A stretch of 6,539 nt of DNA. It comes from Bacteroides sp. Its GTDB lineage: Bacteria > Bacteroidota > Bacteroidia > Bacteroidales > Bacteroidaceae. The notes beneath the pieces are model-generated. The model saw only the letters and a program-made list of their open reading frames with translations. It was not told the origin of the DNA and did not search any database. Where the stretch lies: assembly GCA_021204375.1 (NCBI GenBank), contig JAJPZL010000130.1:1-6539 (forward strand). The letters run 5' to 3'. Positions 1 through 6,481 of this stretch are shown here, in pieces (positions within the stretch are counted from its first letter, which is position 1; every line of letters starts with the position of its first letter). The translations under genes were made by a program, and so were the position numbers.

Positions 1-592
1 CATCCAGAAAACTCTCCTTTGCGAAAAAGGTATCTGGCACCTGGTATCCACAACTATAATCTTTACATTTAAGATAATCTATATAAGGAAAGTCTTTGGG
101 AAAACCTTTGGGAGCGGTTTTGAGAAAATCTTCTCCGATCACAGGAAAATAGGCTTTAAAAGCAGGATCTTCTACAATAGAGATATACTCGTCAATGTTA
201 TCATAAATGGCCTGTCTGACCGCCCGGAGTACATTCGAAGGCAGACAGATACTTCCACCCGCCAGGAGAGAGTTTCCCCGTTCTAGGTGTACATAATATC
301 CGCCATGGTTCGATTTCTTACCACGGGCATTGATATAACCGCCAAAATGTGTTTTATAAGGAGTTTTATCGGAAGAGAACCTGGTGTCCCTGTAAATACG
401 ATAGGTACACTCTTTCGCCTGTATACCTATAATAGTTTCGTCGAAAAGGGAAATGCGTGCGATGATCCGGGTAAGCAACTCTTCAAACGCCGCCTGGGCC
501 TGCAAATATTTTTCTTTGTTTTCCTGGAACCATTCCCGGTTATTAGTTCTGGAGATCTCATCCAGAAACTGAAAAATTACAGGTACATTCAT
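1..592 (-). CDS. DUF2461 family protein (TIGR02453-like), 3' end cut by window edge
   Basis: The minus strand reads open from an ATG at 592-590 to the window edge, giving 197 codons without a stop. The N-terminus carries the pattern typical of DUF2461 proteins: an FLDEIS stretch, then NNREWFQENKEKY (residues 17-29), then the family's best-conserved block YRIYRDTRFSSDKTPYKTHFG (residues 64-84, given here as key residues Y67, R68, D69, R71, F72, K76, P78, Y79, K80). The family is usually about 220-230 residues, so roughly 25-35 residues are probably missing beyond position 1. The biochemical function of DUF2461 is not established. No signal peptide or membrane segment is visible, so it is probably cytoplasmic. 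A promoter-like box lies about 30 bases upstream, so the gene is probably transcribed apart from the recR operon although it points the same way. The family call is from remembered motifs, not a search. Confidence 0.85.
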   Translation of the reverse strand, partial: MNVPVIFQFLDEISRTNNREWFQENKEKYLQAQAAFEELLTRIIARISLFDETIIGIQAKECTYRIYRDTRFSSDKTPYKTHFGGYINARGKKSNHGGYYVHLERGNSLLAGGSICLPSNVLRAVRQAIYDNIDEYISIVEDPAFKAYFPVIGEDFLKTAPKGFPKDFPYIDYLKCKDYSCGYQVPDTFFAKESFLD

Positions 593-610
593 CTTTTATC
601 TCTTAATTCG

Positions 611-648
611 GTTTGCTTACAAACGTACGAAATTTATTTGTAACAAAC
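611..648. repeat. Inverted repeat overlapping the DUF2461 promoter
   Basis: On the plus strand GTTTGCTTACAAA (611-623) is answered by TTTGTAACAAAC (637-648). The arms are complementary over 12 pairs with one unpaired C at 616, around a 13-base spacer that contains the palindrome CGTACG (624-629). No T run follows on the minus strand, so it does not look like a standard terminator; a T8 tract (on the minus strand) precedes it. It could be an operator, a weak terminator for the upstream operon, or a leader hairpin. Confidence 0.55.
620..647 (-). promoter_or_regulatory. Candidate Bacteroidota promoter for the DUF2461 gene
   Basis: Read on the minus strand, TACGTTTG (627-620) matches the TAnnTTTG -7 box exactly, and a TTTG (647-644) lies 16 bases upstream as a possible -33 box, a little closer than the usual spacing. 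Transcription would start near 613, leaving a leader of about 20 bases before the ATG at 592. Both boxes sit within the arms of the inverted repeat at 611-648. Confidence 0.5.
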
Positions 649-666
649 TAAAAAAAAGAGTGAAAT

Positions 667-1455
667 TTAATTGAACCGCACAATTTCCAGAAGCTTCCCG
701 TGAAGCACTCCGTTGGTAGCCAGCACCTCTTTCCCGGTAATGAATTCCTCTCCTCCCCGGAAGTCGGTAACCTTTCCACCCGCATTTTGAAGGATCAATG
801 TCCCGGCTGCAATATCCCAGGGATCCAGAGCGGCCTCAATACGGGCCTCAAAACGTCCGGCTGCTATGTAGCATAGTTCAGCCGCAGCTGCTCCCTGTAA
901 ACGAAGTCCTCCTACACTACCATAGAGAGTAGCTACCAAGTGCAAAGCCATCGGCTTATATAGCTGCGAATTGTAAGGAAATCCGAGAGCAATGAAGGCA
1001 CTGTCCAGGCTATCTACACCGGATACACGGATCTCTTTTCCATTCAGAAAAGAGGGGGCTCCTTTCCAGCTCCAGAAAAGTTCATTCCGGCACACTTCGT
1101 AGACCACCCCGATCAGGAGTTCTTCCCGGTTACGCAGGGCAATACTTACACAATAAGGTGCAGTATCATGAATGAAATTAGTAGTACCATCCAACGGGTC
1201 AACCAGCCAGCAATACTCTTCATCGGTAAGGCTACCCGACCCCTCTTCAGCAATAAAACCTGCCTGTGGCAATAGTTGGGTAAGGTAGGAGACGATCCGC
1301 CGTTCTGCCTCTTTATCCACATACGAGACATAATCATGACTATTCTTCTCTTCCACCCTTTCGCGCCGGAAACGGGTACGTTCCTCTTTCAGGAATGCTC
1401 CGGTCTGTAGAGCTACATTTTTAATCTGTTCGGTAAGTTCACTCAGGTTTATCAT
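667..1455 (-). CDS. Inositol monophosphatase family protein (SuhB-like)
   Basis: This is a 262-residue protein of the Mg2+-dependent inositol monophosphatase family, about the usual length. Members hydrolyse phosphate monoesters such as inositol-1-phosphate; some relatives act on 3'-phosphoadenosine 5'-phosphate or fructose-1,6-bisphosphate, so the substrate is not fixed by sequence alone. The metal-site motifs are all present: DYVSYVDKEAE (41-51), the acidic pair E70-E71, the signature WLVDPLDGTTNF (83-94, with D86 and D89), and DPWDIAAG (211-218, with D214). These correspond to the catalytic Glu and Asp residues of the human enzyme. No membrane segment is seen. Its ATG at 1455-1453 lies inside the 3' end of the preceding acetyltransferase gene (17-base overlap), which suggests coupled translation. 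It is the last gene of the probable recR operon. The alternative name cysQ is possible but less well supported than a generic family call. Confidence 0.93.
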   Translation of the reverse strand: MINLSELTEQIKNVALQTGAFLKEERTRFRRERVEEKNSHDYVSYVDKEAERRIVSYLTQLLPQAGFIAEEGSGSLTDEEYCWLVDPLDGTTNFIHDTAPYCVSIALRNREELLIGVVYEVCRNELFWSWKGAPSFLNGKEIRVSGVDSLDSAFIALGFPYNSQLYKPMALHLVATLYGSVGGLRLQGAAAAELCYIAAGRFEARIEAALDPWDIAAGTLILQNAGGKVTDFRGGEEFITGKEVLATNGVLHGKLLEIVRFN

Positions 1456-2002
1456 AAGTTCCCTGTTTTTCGGTAGAATTTATAATCTGTACAAGCAACG
1501 CATCCTCCCATTCCGTACCATCTCTTATCCACGCAGGCAAAGTCGCAATAACCAGGAAGCCGGAATGGGTAAAGAGAGCGATGCTACTCTTATTGGAACA
1601 GGCAATATGAGCATATAGTTGCTTCAAATGCAAAAATTCAAAAGCATATTCTGTTAAAAGCTTCAGAGTCTCACTACCGTATCCCTGGCCCCGGTACTCC
1701 TTTAACAGGGCAATACCTACACCTGCACGCAGATGCAGGGGAGAGAAGTCGGATAGATCCACCGTTCCGGTCACTTTTCCACTCTTTCGCTCTACGATCA
1801 TCAGCCTTAACTGCTTATTGCAGTAAATATCATATTGAGTCTCCTGTATATATTGTCGCAGTACATACCGGGAATAGGGTACGGTAAAACTACTGATATC
1901 CCACATCTGCGGGTCATTCTCAATAGCATACATCGTTTCCAGGTCTTCCGGTTCCACAGGGCGGAGAAAAACTTTTTCGCCTTTTAAAAACTCTTTTTTC
2001 AT
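1439..2002 (-). CDS. GNAT family N-acetyltransferase (RimJ/RimL/SpeG type)
   Basis: The 187-residue protein has the compact one-domain GNAT fold expected of acetyl-CoA-dependent N-acetyltransferases. It opens with a KVFLRPVEPEDLE-like beta strand and helix (10-22), as in RimJ/RimL and SpeG relatives. The acetyl-CoA pyrophosphate-binding motif A is RGQGYGSE (104-111), and the C-terminal part has LYAHIACSNKSSIALFTHSGF-like features (key residues N137, S140, F144, G148, F149). The acceptor could be a protein N-terminus, a polyamine or another amine; the sequence does not decide. I start at ATG 2002-2000. An in-frame GTG directly before it is possible, but it shares its G with the GGAG at 2008-2005, which would then lie on the start codon. 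The gene follows the membrane-protein gene by 14 bases and overlaps the phosphatase gene by 17 bases. Confidence 0.88.
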   Translation of the reverse strand: MKKEFLKGEKVFLRPVEPEDLETMYAIENDPQMWDISSFTVPYSRYVLRQYIQETQYDIYCNKQLRLMIVERKSGKVTGTVDLSDFSPLHLRAGVGIALLKEYRGQGYGSETLKLLTEYAFEFLHLKQLYAHIACSNKSSIALFTHSGFLVIATLPAWIRDGTEWEDALLVQIINSTEKQGTYDKPE

Positions 2003-2016
2003 CACTCCGTAAGGTG

Positions 2017-2490
2017 CTACTGAACATCCGCAGGTTCCTGCTCTCCGTCAATCTGTAATTCACGCCGGATCCTCTTATCGCCCGGTATACAAAAAAGAGA
2101 AGCTGTAAGCCCTATCATCAGGCACAAGGCTCCGATGCTATGGAGAGTCAGGTAATAGACTACTATGTTATAAAGAGTAGCCGTCAATAACAGCAATACC
2201 CGTATAAGGCTCCACTTCTGATATTGCTGTAAAGCCTCGGCAAAAGGAATTCGGTCTATTTTACGGTGGAGTACCCGGCTGAAAAGTTTCAGTGATAAGG
2301 GCACCATTGCGATAACCAGCAGAATACCGATCGTCTCCAGGATATATTCCATCCGGGCATCGCCCGCATAAACACCCTCCGGAAGAAGACCGGTCTCAAA
2401 AATTACAATAAGAGCCAGGTTTATCACCCAGAACACGATATAGTAGGATTTTACTTTTTCCAGGGCTGGTTTTATCAAAATATCATGCAT
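2017..2490 (-). CDS. Uncharacterised four-helix membrane protein in the recR operon
   Basis: I do not recognise a named family for this 157-residue protein. Hydrophobic stretches at about residues 17-33, 48-70, 95-115 and 117-135 predict four transmembrane helices. A basic loop (75-80, HRKIDR) and an amphipathic segment (81-94) lie between the second and third helices, and the C-terminal tail is charged, basic first (KRIRRE, 139-144) and then acidic. By the positive-inside rule the 71-94 loop and both termini should be cytoplasmic. No catalytic motif, Cys pair or signal cleavage site is obvious. It sits 14 bases after recR and 14 bases before the acetyltransferase gene, so it is very likely co-transcribed with both. 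The start ATG at 2490-2488 is followed by an out-of-frame ATG four bases later; only the first gives this protein. Confidence 0.8.
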   Translation of the reverse strand: MHDILIKPALEKVKSYYIVFWVINLALIVIFETGLLPEGVYAGDARMEYILETIGILLVIAMVPLSLKLFSRVLHRKIDRIPFAEALQQYQKWSLIRVLLLLTATLYNIVVYYLTLHSIGALCLMIGLTASLFCIPGDKRIRRELQIDGEQEPADVQ

Positions 2491-2504
2491 GTCGAATAGA
2501 GGAT

Positions 2505-3122
2505 TTAAACATTTCCATTAAAAGCAATACGGTTAATGATGCTCCTTCCCAGCGTTACCTCATCTGTATATTCCAGTTCATCTCCGATGGAGATACCCCG
2601 GGCTATGACACTTAATTTCACTGTAGTATCTGCCAGTTTCCGGGAAATATAGAAATTAGTGGTATCTCCCTCCATGGTAGGACTCAGTGCAAAAATAACC
2701 TCCTGCACACCACCCTCCTTTACCCGTTCGACCAGGCTATCGATTTGCAAATCACCGGGCCCTGTCCCATCCATGGGAGAGATCACTCCCCCCAATACGT
2801 GATAAAGTCCGCGGTATTGCCCCGTTGCCTCAATAGCCATTACATCGCGGATATTCTCTACCACACACACAGTAGAGGCATCTCTGCGCGGATTGGCACA
2901 AAGCTGGCACACTTCCGTGTCTGATATATTGTGACAAACCCGGCAATACTTTACTTCGTGCCGAAGCTGTATAATAGAATTACCAAAAGAGTCGACTGCG
3001 GAAGGCTCCTGACGTAACAGGTGCAGCACCAGTCTCATAGCTGTTTTACGCCCGATCCCCGGAAGACGCGAGAACTCGCTCACAGCCTTCTCCAGAAGTA
3101 CGGACGGGTATTGTTGATTCAT
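2505..3122 (-). CDS. recR: Recombination protein RecR
   Basis: RecR works with RecO and RecF to load RecA on SSB-covered single-stranded gaps during recombinational repair. The 205-residue protein has the full family layout: an N-terminal helix-hairpin-helix with [12 protein letters not shown] (20-31), a zinc finger with C60, C63, C72 and C75, a Toprim domain starting at STVCVVE (83-89) and running through [15 protein letters not shown] (111-125) to SPTMEGDTT (147-155), and the conserved C-terminal [19 protein letters not shown] (174-192). I start at ATG 3122-3120. A nine-residue longer reading from a TTG at 3149-3147 is rejected because that codon lies inside a perfect promoter -7 box and the added residues (basic, Lys-rich) are not part of the family. 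It is the first gene of a probable four-gene operon. Confidence 0.97.
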   Translation of the reverse strand: MNQQYPSVLLEKAVSEFSRLPGIGRKTAMRLVLHLLRQEPSAVDSFGNSIIQLRHEVKYCRVCHNISDTEVCQLCANPRRDASTVCVVENIRDVMAIEATGQYRGLYHVLGGVISPMDGTGPGDLQIDSLVERVKEGGVQEVIFALSPTMEGDTTNFYISRKLADTTVKLSVIARGISIGDELEYTDEVTLGRSIINRIAFNGNV

Positions 3123-3146
3123 CTTTTTTTCCTTTTTATGTCTAGG

Positions 3147-3154
3147 CAAAGATA
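3147..3154 (-). promoter_or_regulatory. recR: -7 promoter box of the recR operon
   Basis: Read on the minus strand, 3154-3147 is TATCTTTG, an exact match to the Bacteroidota TAnnTTTG box. No clean TTTG is found at the -33 position; a TTTAAG lies slightly too close. Transcription would start near 3140, about 18 bases before the recR ATG. This placement also argues against a recR start upstream of 3122. Confidence 0.6.
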
Positions 3155-3199
3155 CGAGAATATACTTAAAGAGCTAGCAGGATAACGGTGAGTTTTATG

Positions 3200-3207
3200 T
3201 ATATTTG
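3200..3207 (+). promoter_or_regulatory. -7 promoter box of the symporter-engB unit
   Basis: TATATTTG on the plus strand matches TAnnTTTG exactly and lies 19 bases before the symporter ATG at 3227, implying a leader of about a dozen bases. No -33 TTTG is evident upstream. It is divergent from the recR box, with about 45 bases between the two. Confidence 0.55.
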
Positions 3208-3226
3208 CAAACTATAAAATAAGTTT

Positions 3227-4701
3227 ATGAACAACGGTTATATCCTGCTCACTATTGGTATCTATTTTACTATTTTACTGCTGATCTCCCGCATCACCAG
3301 CCGTAAAAGCCAGTCGGATACCGCTTTTTACAAAGGGGAGAACAGATCGCCCTGGTATGCAGTGGCTTTCGGAATGATCGGTGCTTCTATTTCAGGAGTC
3401 ACTTTTGTTTCGGTACTCGGCATGGTACGCTCATTTGATATGACTTATATCCAGCTTACCATCGGATTTTTTTCGGCTACATAGCCATTGCCCATATTCT
3501 GCTCCCTCTCTACTACCGGCTCAATCTGACCTCTATTTATACTTACCTGGGCCAGCGCATCGGTAACCGGGCGTATATAACAGGTGCCTCTTTTTTCTCC
3601 TCTCCCGCATGACCGGTACAGCAGCCAAACTCTATCTGGTATGTATGATCCTCCACCGGTTTGTTCTGGGAGAGATGGGAATTCCTTTCTGGGTTATTGC
3701 GGCCGGTTCAGTAGCTTTGGTGTGGCTCTATACCCATAAAAGTGGGATCAAAACCATTGTATGGACAGATACATTACAAACGTTCTGCCTTATAGCCGCT
3801 CTGGTATGTATTATGGTAGAGGTAATGCGCATACTGGATACAGATTTTTCAGAGACTATACGCCTCATTTATAATCATCCCTATTCCCGTATCTTTGTAT
3901 TTGACGACTGGGTATCCACCCAGAACTTTTTCAAACAGTTTATCAGTGGCATCTTTATTGTGATCGTAATGACCGGGCTGGACCAGGACATGATGCAAAA
4001 GAATCTCTCCTGCCCTACTCTCAAAGATGCCCGGAAAAATATGTACTGGTATGGCTTCTCCTTTATTCCACTGAATCTTCTCTTTCTCTGCCTGGGAATC
4101 CTGCTCTTAGTGATCGCTTCACAAATGGATATTGTCCTGCCGGTACAAAACGATGATATATTGCCCATGTTCGCCACACAAGGCTACCTGGGCCCCTACG
4201 TACTGGTACTTTTCACCATCGGCACCATCGCCGCAGCATTCAGTAACTCTGATTCGGCTCTTACCGCTATGACTACCAGTTTTTGTGTGGATATTCTCCG
4301 TACCGATAAAGACCCGGAGCAGACAGTCATCAGGAAAAGGAGCCGCGTACATATTGCCATGTCGGTTATCCTGGTACTATTTTATCTGTCTTTTCTCAGT
4401 AGCAGACAGCCAGAGTTTGGTAAATACGATCTATATCCTGGTCTCTTATACTTACGGTCCACTTCTGGGACTCTTCTCCTTTGGACTTCTTACCCAAAGA
4501 AGTGCCTGCGACAAATGGAGCCCCTATATAGCGATAGCTGCCCCCCTGTTGTGTCTCTTATTAGACAAAGTAGCCGGTCACTACGGATATAAATTCGGCT
4601 ATAAGTTACTTTTATTGAACGGAATGTTTACCTTTGCAGGACTCTGGGTCTCTTCTCTCTTTGAAGGGCAGAAACCGGTAACCCAAAAAGAAAAGTTATA
4701 G
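3227..4701 (+). pseudogene. Sodium:solute symporter (SSS family), disrupted by three frameshifts
   Basis: Three consecutive reading-frame segments together spell one SSS-family (TC 2.A.21) membrane transporter, which normally couples Na+ entry to uptake of a solute. The first runs from ATG 3227 and includes SGVTFVSVLGMV. Its frame is lost at a T7 run (3467-3473) and would otherwise stop at 3482-3484. The second covers about 3474-3596 (GYIAIAHILLPLYYR, then LTSIYTYLGQRIG) and is lost at a T6 run (3591-3596). The third covers about 3597-4391 and includes TGLDQDMMQKNL and the core GTIAAAFSNSDSALTAM. The frame changes again near a T4 run (4391-4394) to SYTYGPLLGLFSFG and the C-terminus. Two one-base losses and one one-base gain restore a 491-residue protein, a normal SSS length. 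The transported solute cannot be inferred. Either the gene is truly decayed or the indels are homopolymer sequencing errors. Confidence 0.88.
4629..4636 (+). promoter_or_regulatory. Possible internal promoter box upstream of engB
   Basis: TACCTTTG matches TAnnTTTG exactly, inside the 3' end of the symporter gene and 67 bases before the engB start. No TTTG lies at a proper -33 distance; the nearest TTG (4615-4617) is too close. The box also encodes part of the symporter, so it may be chance, but it could supply engB independently of the broken gene. Confidence 0.25.
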
Positions 4702-4703
4702 GT

Positions 4704-5300
4704 ATGGAAATAAAAAGCGCAGAATTTGTCATCAGTAATACGAACGTAAAAAAATGTCCCCCGGGAAACCTGCCCGAATATGCTTTTATAGGACGTTCCA
4801 ATGTAGGAAAATCCAGTCTTATTAATATGCTGACAAGCCGGAAAGGCCTGGCCATGACCTCTGCAACTCCCGGGAAAATGATGCTTATCAATCACTTTTT
4901 TATTAATAAGGAGTGGTATCTGGTAGATCTTCCTGGCTACGGATATGCCCGTAGGGGCAAAAGCGGCCAAGGAAGTATCCGCAAGATCATAGAAGATTAT
5001 ATTCTCGAACGGGAACAGATGACAAATCTGTTCCTGCTGATCGATGCACGACACGACCCCCAGAAAATAGACCTTGAATTTATGGAATGGCTCGGAGAGA
5101 ACGGAGTACCTTTTTCCATTGTATTTACCAAAGCGGATAAGCTAACAGGGGGAAAGCTTAAAACAAGCGTAAACAATTACCTGAATAAACTTCAGGAGCA
5201 ATGGGAAGAACTCCCACCCCACTTTGTTACCTCTTCCGAAAAAAAAACAGGCCGCGAAGAGATCCTGGGATATATTCAAGAAATCAACCAATCACTCTGA
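4704..5300 (+). CDS. engB: Ribosome biogenesis GTP-binding protein EngB (YsxC/YihA)
   Basis: EngB is a small TrmE-Era-EngA-EngB-type GTPase that takes part in assembly of the large ribosomal subunit and is essential in many bacteria. The 198-residue length is normal. The GTPase motifs appear in order: G1 GRSNVGKSS (30-38), the switch I region SATPGK (53-58), G3 DLPGYGYA (75-82), G4 TKAD (142-145) and G5 TSS (176-178). The N-terminal [13 protein letters not shown] segment is also typical. One oddity is M59, directly after TPGK, where the family normally has Thr. The ATG follows the symporter stop by only two bases, so translation is likely coupled or at least co-transcribed. The gene is intact despite the damage upstream. 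It ends before a strong hairpin at 5334-5373. Confidence 0.96.
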   Translation: MEIKSAEFVISNTNVKKCPPGNLPEYAFIGRSNVGKSSLINMLTSRKGLAMTSATPGKMMLINHFFINKEWYLVDLPGYGYARRGKSGQGSIRKIIEDYILEREQMTNLFLLIDARHDPQKIDLEFMEWLGENGVPFSIVFTKADKLTGGKLKTSVNNYLNKLQEQWEELPPHFVTSSEKKTGREEILGYIQEINQSL

Positions 5301-5333
5301 TCGTTAACTGCTGCAAAGTAACCTCATATAAAA

Positions 5334-5373
5334 GAAATCTCCTGCTTGCAATACTTTGCAGGCAGGAGATTTC
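5334..5373. terminator. Bidirectional hairpin terminator between converging genes
   Basis: GAAATCTCCTGC (5334-5345) and GCAGGAGATTTC (5362-5373) form a perfect 12-bp stem. It continues through a T-G wobble (5346/5361) and five more pairs (5347-5351 with 5356-5360) to a TACT loop, making an 18-bp hairpin. On the minus strand it is followed by TTTTATAT, a usable U tract for the gene ending at 5391. On the plus strand the following ATTTATG is only moderately T-rich, so termination of engB is plausible but less typical. Confidence 0.8.
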
Positions 5374-5390
5374 AGGATTTATGTAGTAGA

Positions 5391-6248
5391 CTATTTGGTT
5401 GTTTCTACCTTCGGATCATTCACCACATCTGCGTGGTTTCTTAGCATTTTTTTCTGAGAAGCCTGAGTCTGGGAAGCACCATCCTGTAATAGTTTATTCT
5501 GAGAGGTTTCATCTTCTGAAGTTTCATTTTCTTTAGCAGCAGAAATATCAGAACTACCCATATCATCCATATTGTCAGAATCATCACCCATAGTTGTTTC
5601 TACACTCTCTACGATCCAGATATTATCACCATCATCAATAAGAGCACTGCTACGGGTAGTAGTAGTCATTACATCTTCCGGATAACCGGGATCCATAATT
5701 TCACCTGTTTCAGACCCTGCTGTAGTATCTACTACATCATCTGCACAACCACAATCTACATCATCGAGTCTATCCATAAGAGTATCGTCAATATCATTTA
5801 CAGGAATATCACCATCTTCCGTAGTGGTTTCTTTACTTGCAAGAGGATCACTGATAGCCACCGGTTCACTGATAATTTCCGAACTATTTACATTAATAGG
5901 ATCAGCGACTTTATCGGCTGCCGGATCAAGCGGAGTAGTATCCGTAACTTTCATCCTCTCCTCATCAGTGAGAGTGTATTCTTCTTTATGCCTCAGATTT
6001 CCATTTTCGTCATATTTTCCATCCCCGATCTTATCGTGGATCAGTTCGTCCAGTTCTTCAATTCTTTTTTCTCTATCTTCCGGAGTAAGAGGCTCTCTGC
6101 CGCAAGCGCAATCTTCTTCATAAATATTTTCGGTCTCGGCCAGATCATTGGCACTGGCACGCATTCTGTCAGAAGCCGGGGTACTTGACCAGGTAGAATT
6201 ATCTCTTCCATCACCATTTATTTCAAACTGATTTGGATTTGTTCTCAT
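5391..6248 (-). CDS. Uncharacterised, highly acidic protein with two CxC pairs
   Basis: I do not recognise this 285-residue protein. By my count 73 residues are Asp or Glu and 25 are Lys or Arg, a net charge near -48, with many Ser, Thr and Asn, which suggests a largely disordered protein. There is no signal peptide or membrane helix. It has exactly four Cys, arranged as two CxC pairs in acidic settings: EEDCACGRE (44-52) and DVDCGCADD (163-171). A short helical, charged segment (about 54-73, PLTPEDREKRIEELDELIHD) is the most likely folded or coiled part. Near the C-terminus SQNKLLQD (249-256) and SQKKMLRN (264-271) form a degenerate repeat in a Gln-rich, basic tail. The ATG at 6248-6246 gives the longest reading. 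Long open frame length and a terminator after the stop support a real gene. It stands alone between an rRNA operon end and engB. Confidence 0.75.
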   Translation of the reverse strand: MRTNPNQFEINGDGRDNSTWSSTPASDRMRASANDLAETENIYEEDCACGREPLTPEDREKRIEELDELIHDKIGDGKYDENGNLRHKEEYTLTDEERMKVTDTTPLDPAADKVADPINVNSSEIISEPVAISDPLASKETTTEDGDIPVNDIDDTLMDRLDDVDCGCADDVVDTTAGSETGEIMDPGYPEDVMTTTTRSSALIDDGDNIWIVESVETTMGDDSDNMDDMGSSDISAAKENETSEDETSQNKLLQDGASQTQASQKKMLRNHADVVNDPKVETTK

Positions 6249-6288
6249 ACTGATTTATTATTAAGGATTTATATTTTAACCTCTTATA

Positions 6289-6296
6289 CAAATTCA
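6289..6296 (-). promoter_or_regulatory. Weak promoter-like box upstream of the acidic-protein gene
   Basis: Read on the minus strand, 6296-6289 is TGAATTTG, one base away from TAnnTTTG, about 40 bases upstream of the ATG at 6248. No -33 TTTG is evident. The remaining sequence between here and the rRNA terminator (6297-6421) is AT-rich, with no open frame or clear structure that I can support. Confidence 0.25.
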
Positions 6297-6421
6297 GGGG
6301 GTAAAGAGTTTCAGCTCTTAAGAAAGTTTGAGGAGGATAGGGATTATTTAGCGAAACATTAACCGTTTACCGGAAAGTTATTAATTTTTATTTACTACCG
6401 GACAGGGTAATCTATACAAAC

Positions 6422-6465
6422 AAAAAAAAAGAGTCCCATGCTTTTTTCAAGTACAGGACTCTTTT
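6422..6465 (-). terminator. Rho-independent terminator of the rRNA operon
   Basis: On the minus strand AAAAGAGTCC (6465-6456) pairs perfectly with GGACTCTTTT (6436-6427), with a short inner stem (6439-6443 with 6449-6453) and a small loop. The stem runs into nine consecutive T residues (minus-strand view of 6430-6422). It begins about 17 bases after the 5S rRNA 3' end, so it ends the rRNA operon transcript. Confidence 0.9.
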
Positions 6466-6481
6466 GAGTTTGAAAATAAAA

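Noticed and set aside
287..643. Plus-strand open frame of 118 codons opposite the DUF2461 gene.
   Set aside because: It is antisense to a recognisable family protein and its translation shows no family features.
2003..2005. GTG start for the acetyltransferase gene.
   Set aside because: It directly precedes an ATG and overlaps the GGAG that could act as a ribosome-binding sequence; the ATG is the simpler start.
3123..3149. A nine-residue longer RecR starting at a TTG codon (3149-3147).
   Set aside because: The TTG is part of an exact TAnnTTTG promoter box, and the extra Lys-rich residues are not found in the RecR family as I know it.
3460..3615. Programmed frameshifting or transcriptional slippage in the symporter gene.
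   Set aside because: Three separate shifts in different directions would be needed, and no stimulatory hairpin or classic slippery heptamer was seen at all three sites. Decay or sequencing error is simpler.
5334..5373. The long hairpin as a small RNA or mobile-element end.
   Set aside because: Its place between two converging genes, with a T-rich stretch on at least one side, fits a shared terminator; there is no second copy in the window.
5201..5386. Small plus-strand open frame running past the end of engB.
   Set aside because: It is mostly an out-of-frame reading of engB and then crosses the terminator hairpin.
5824..6188. Two plus-strand open frames opposite the acidic-protein gene, rich in Ser and hydrophobic residues.
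   Set aside because: Their Ser and hydrophobic bias is the expected complement of Asp/Glu-rich codons on the other strand; no start signal or family match supports them.
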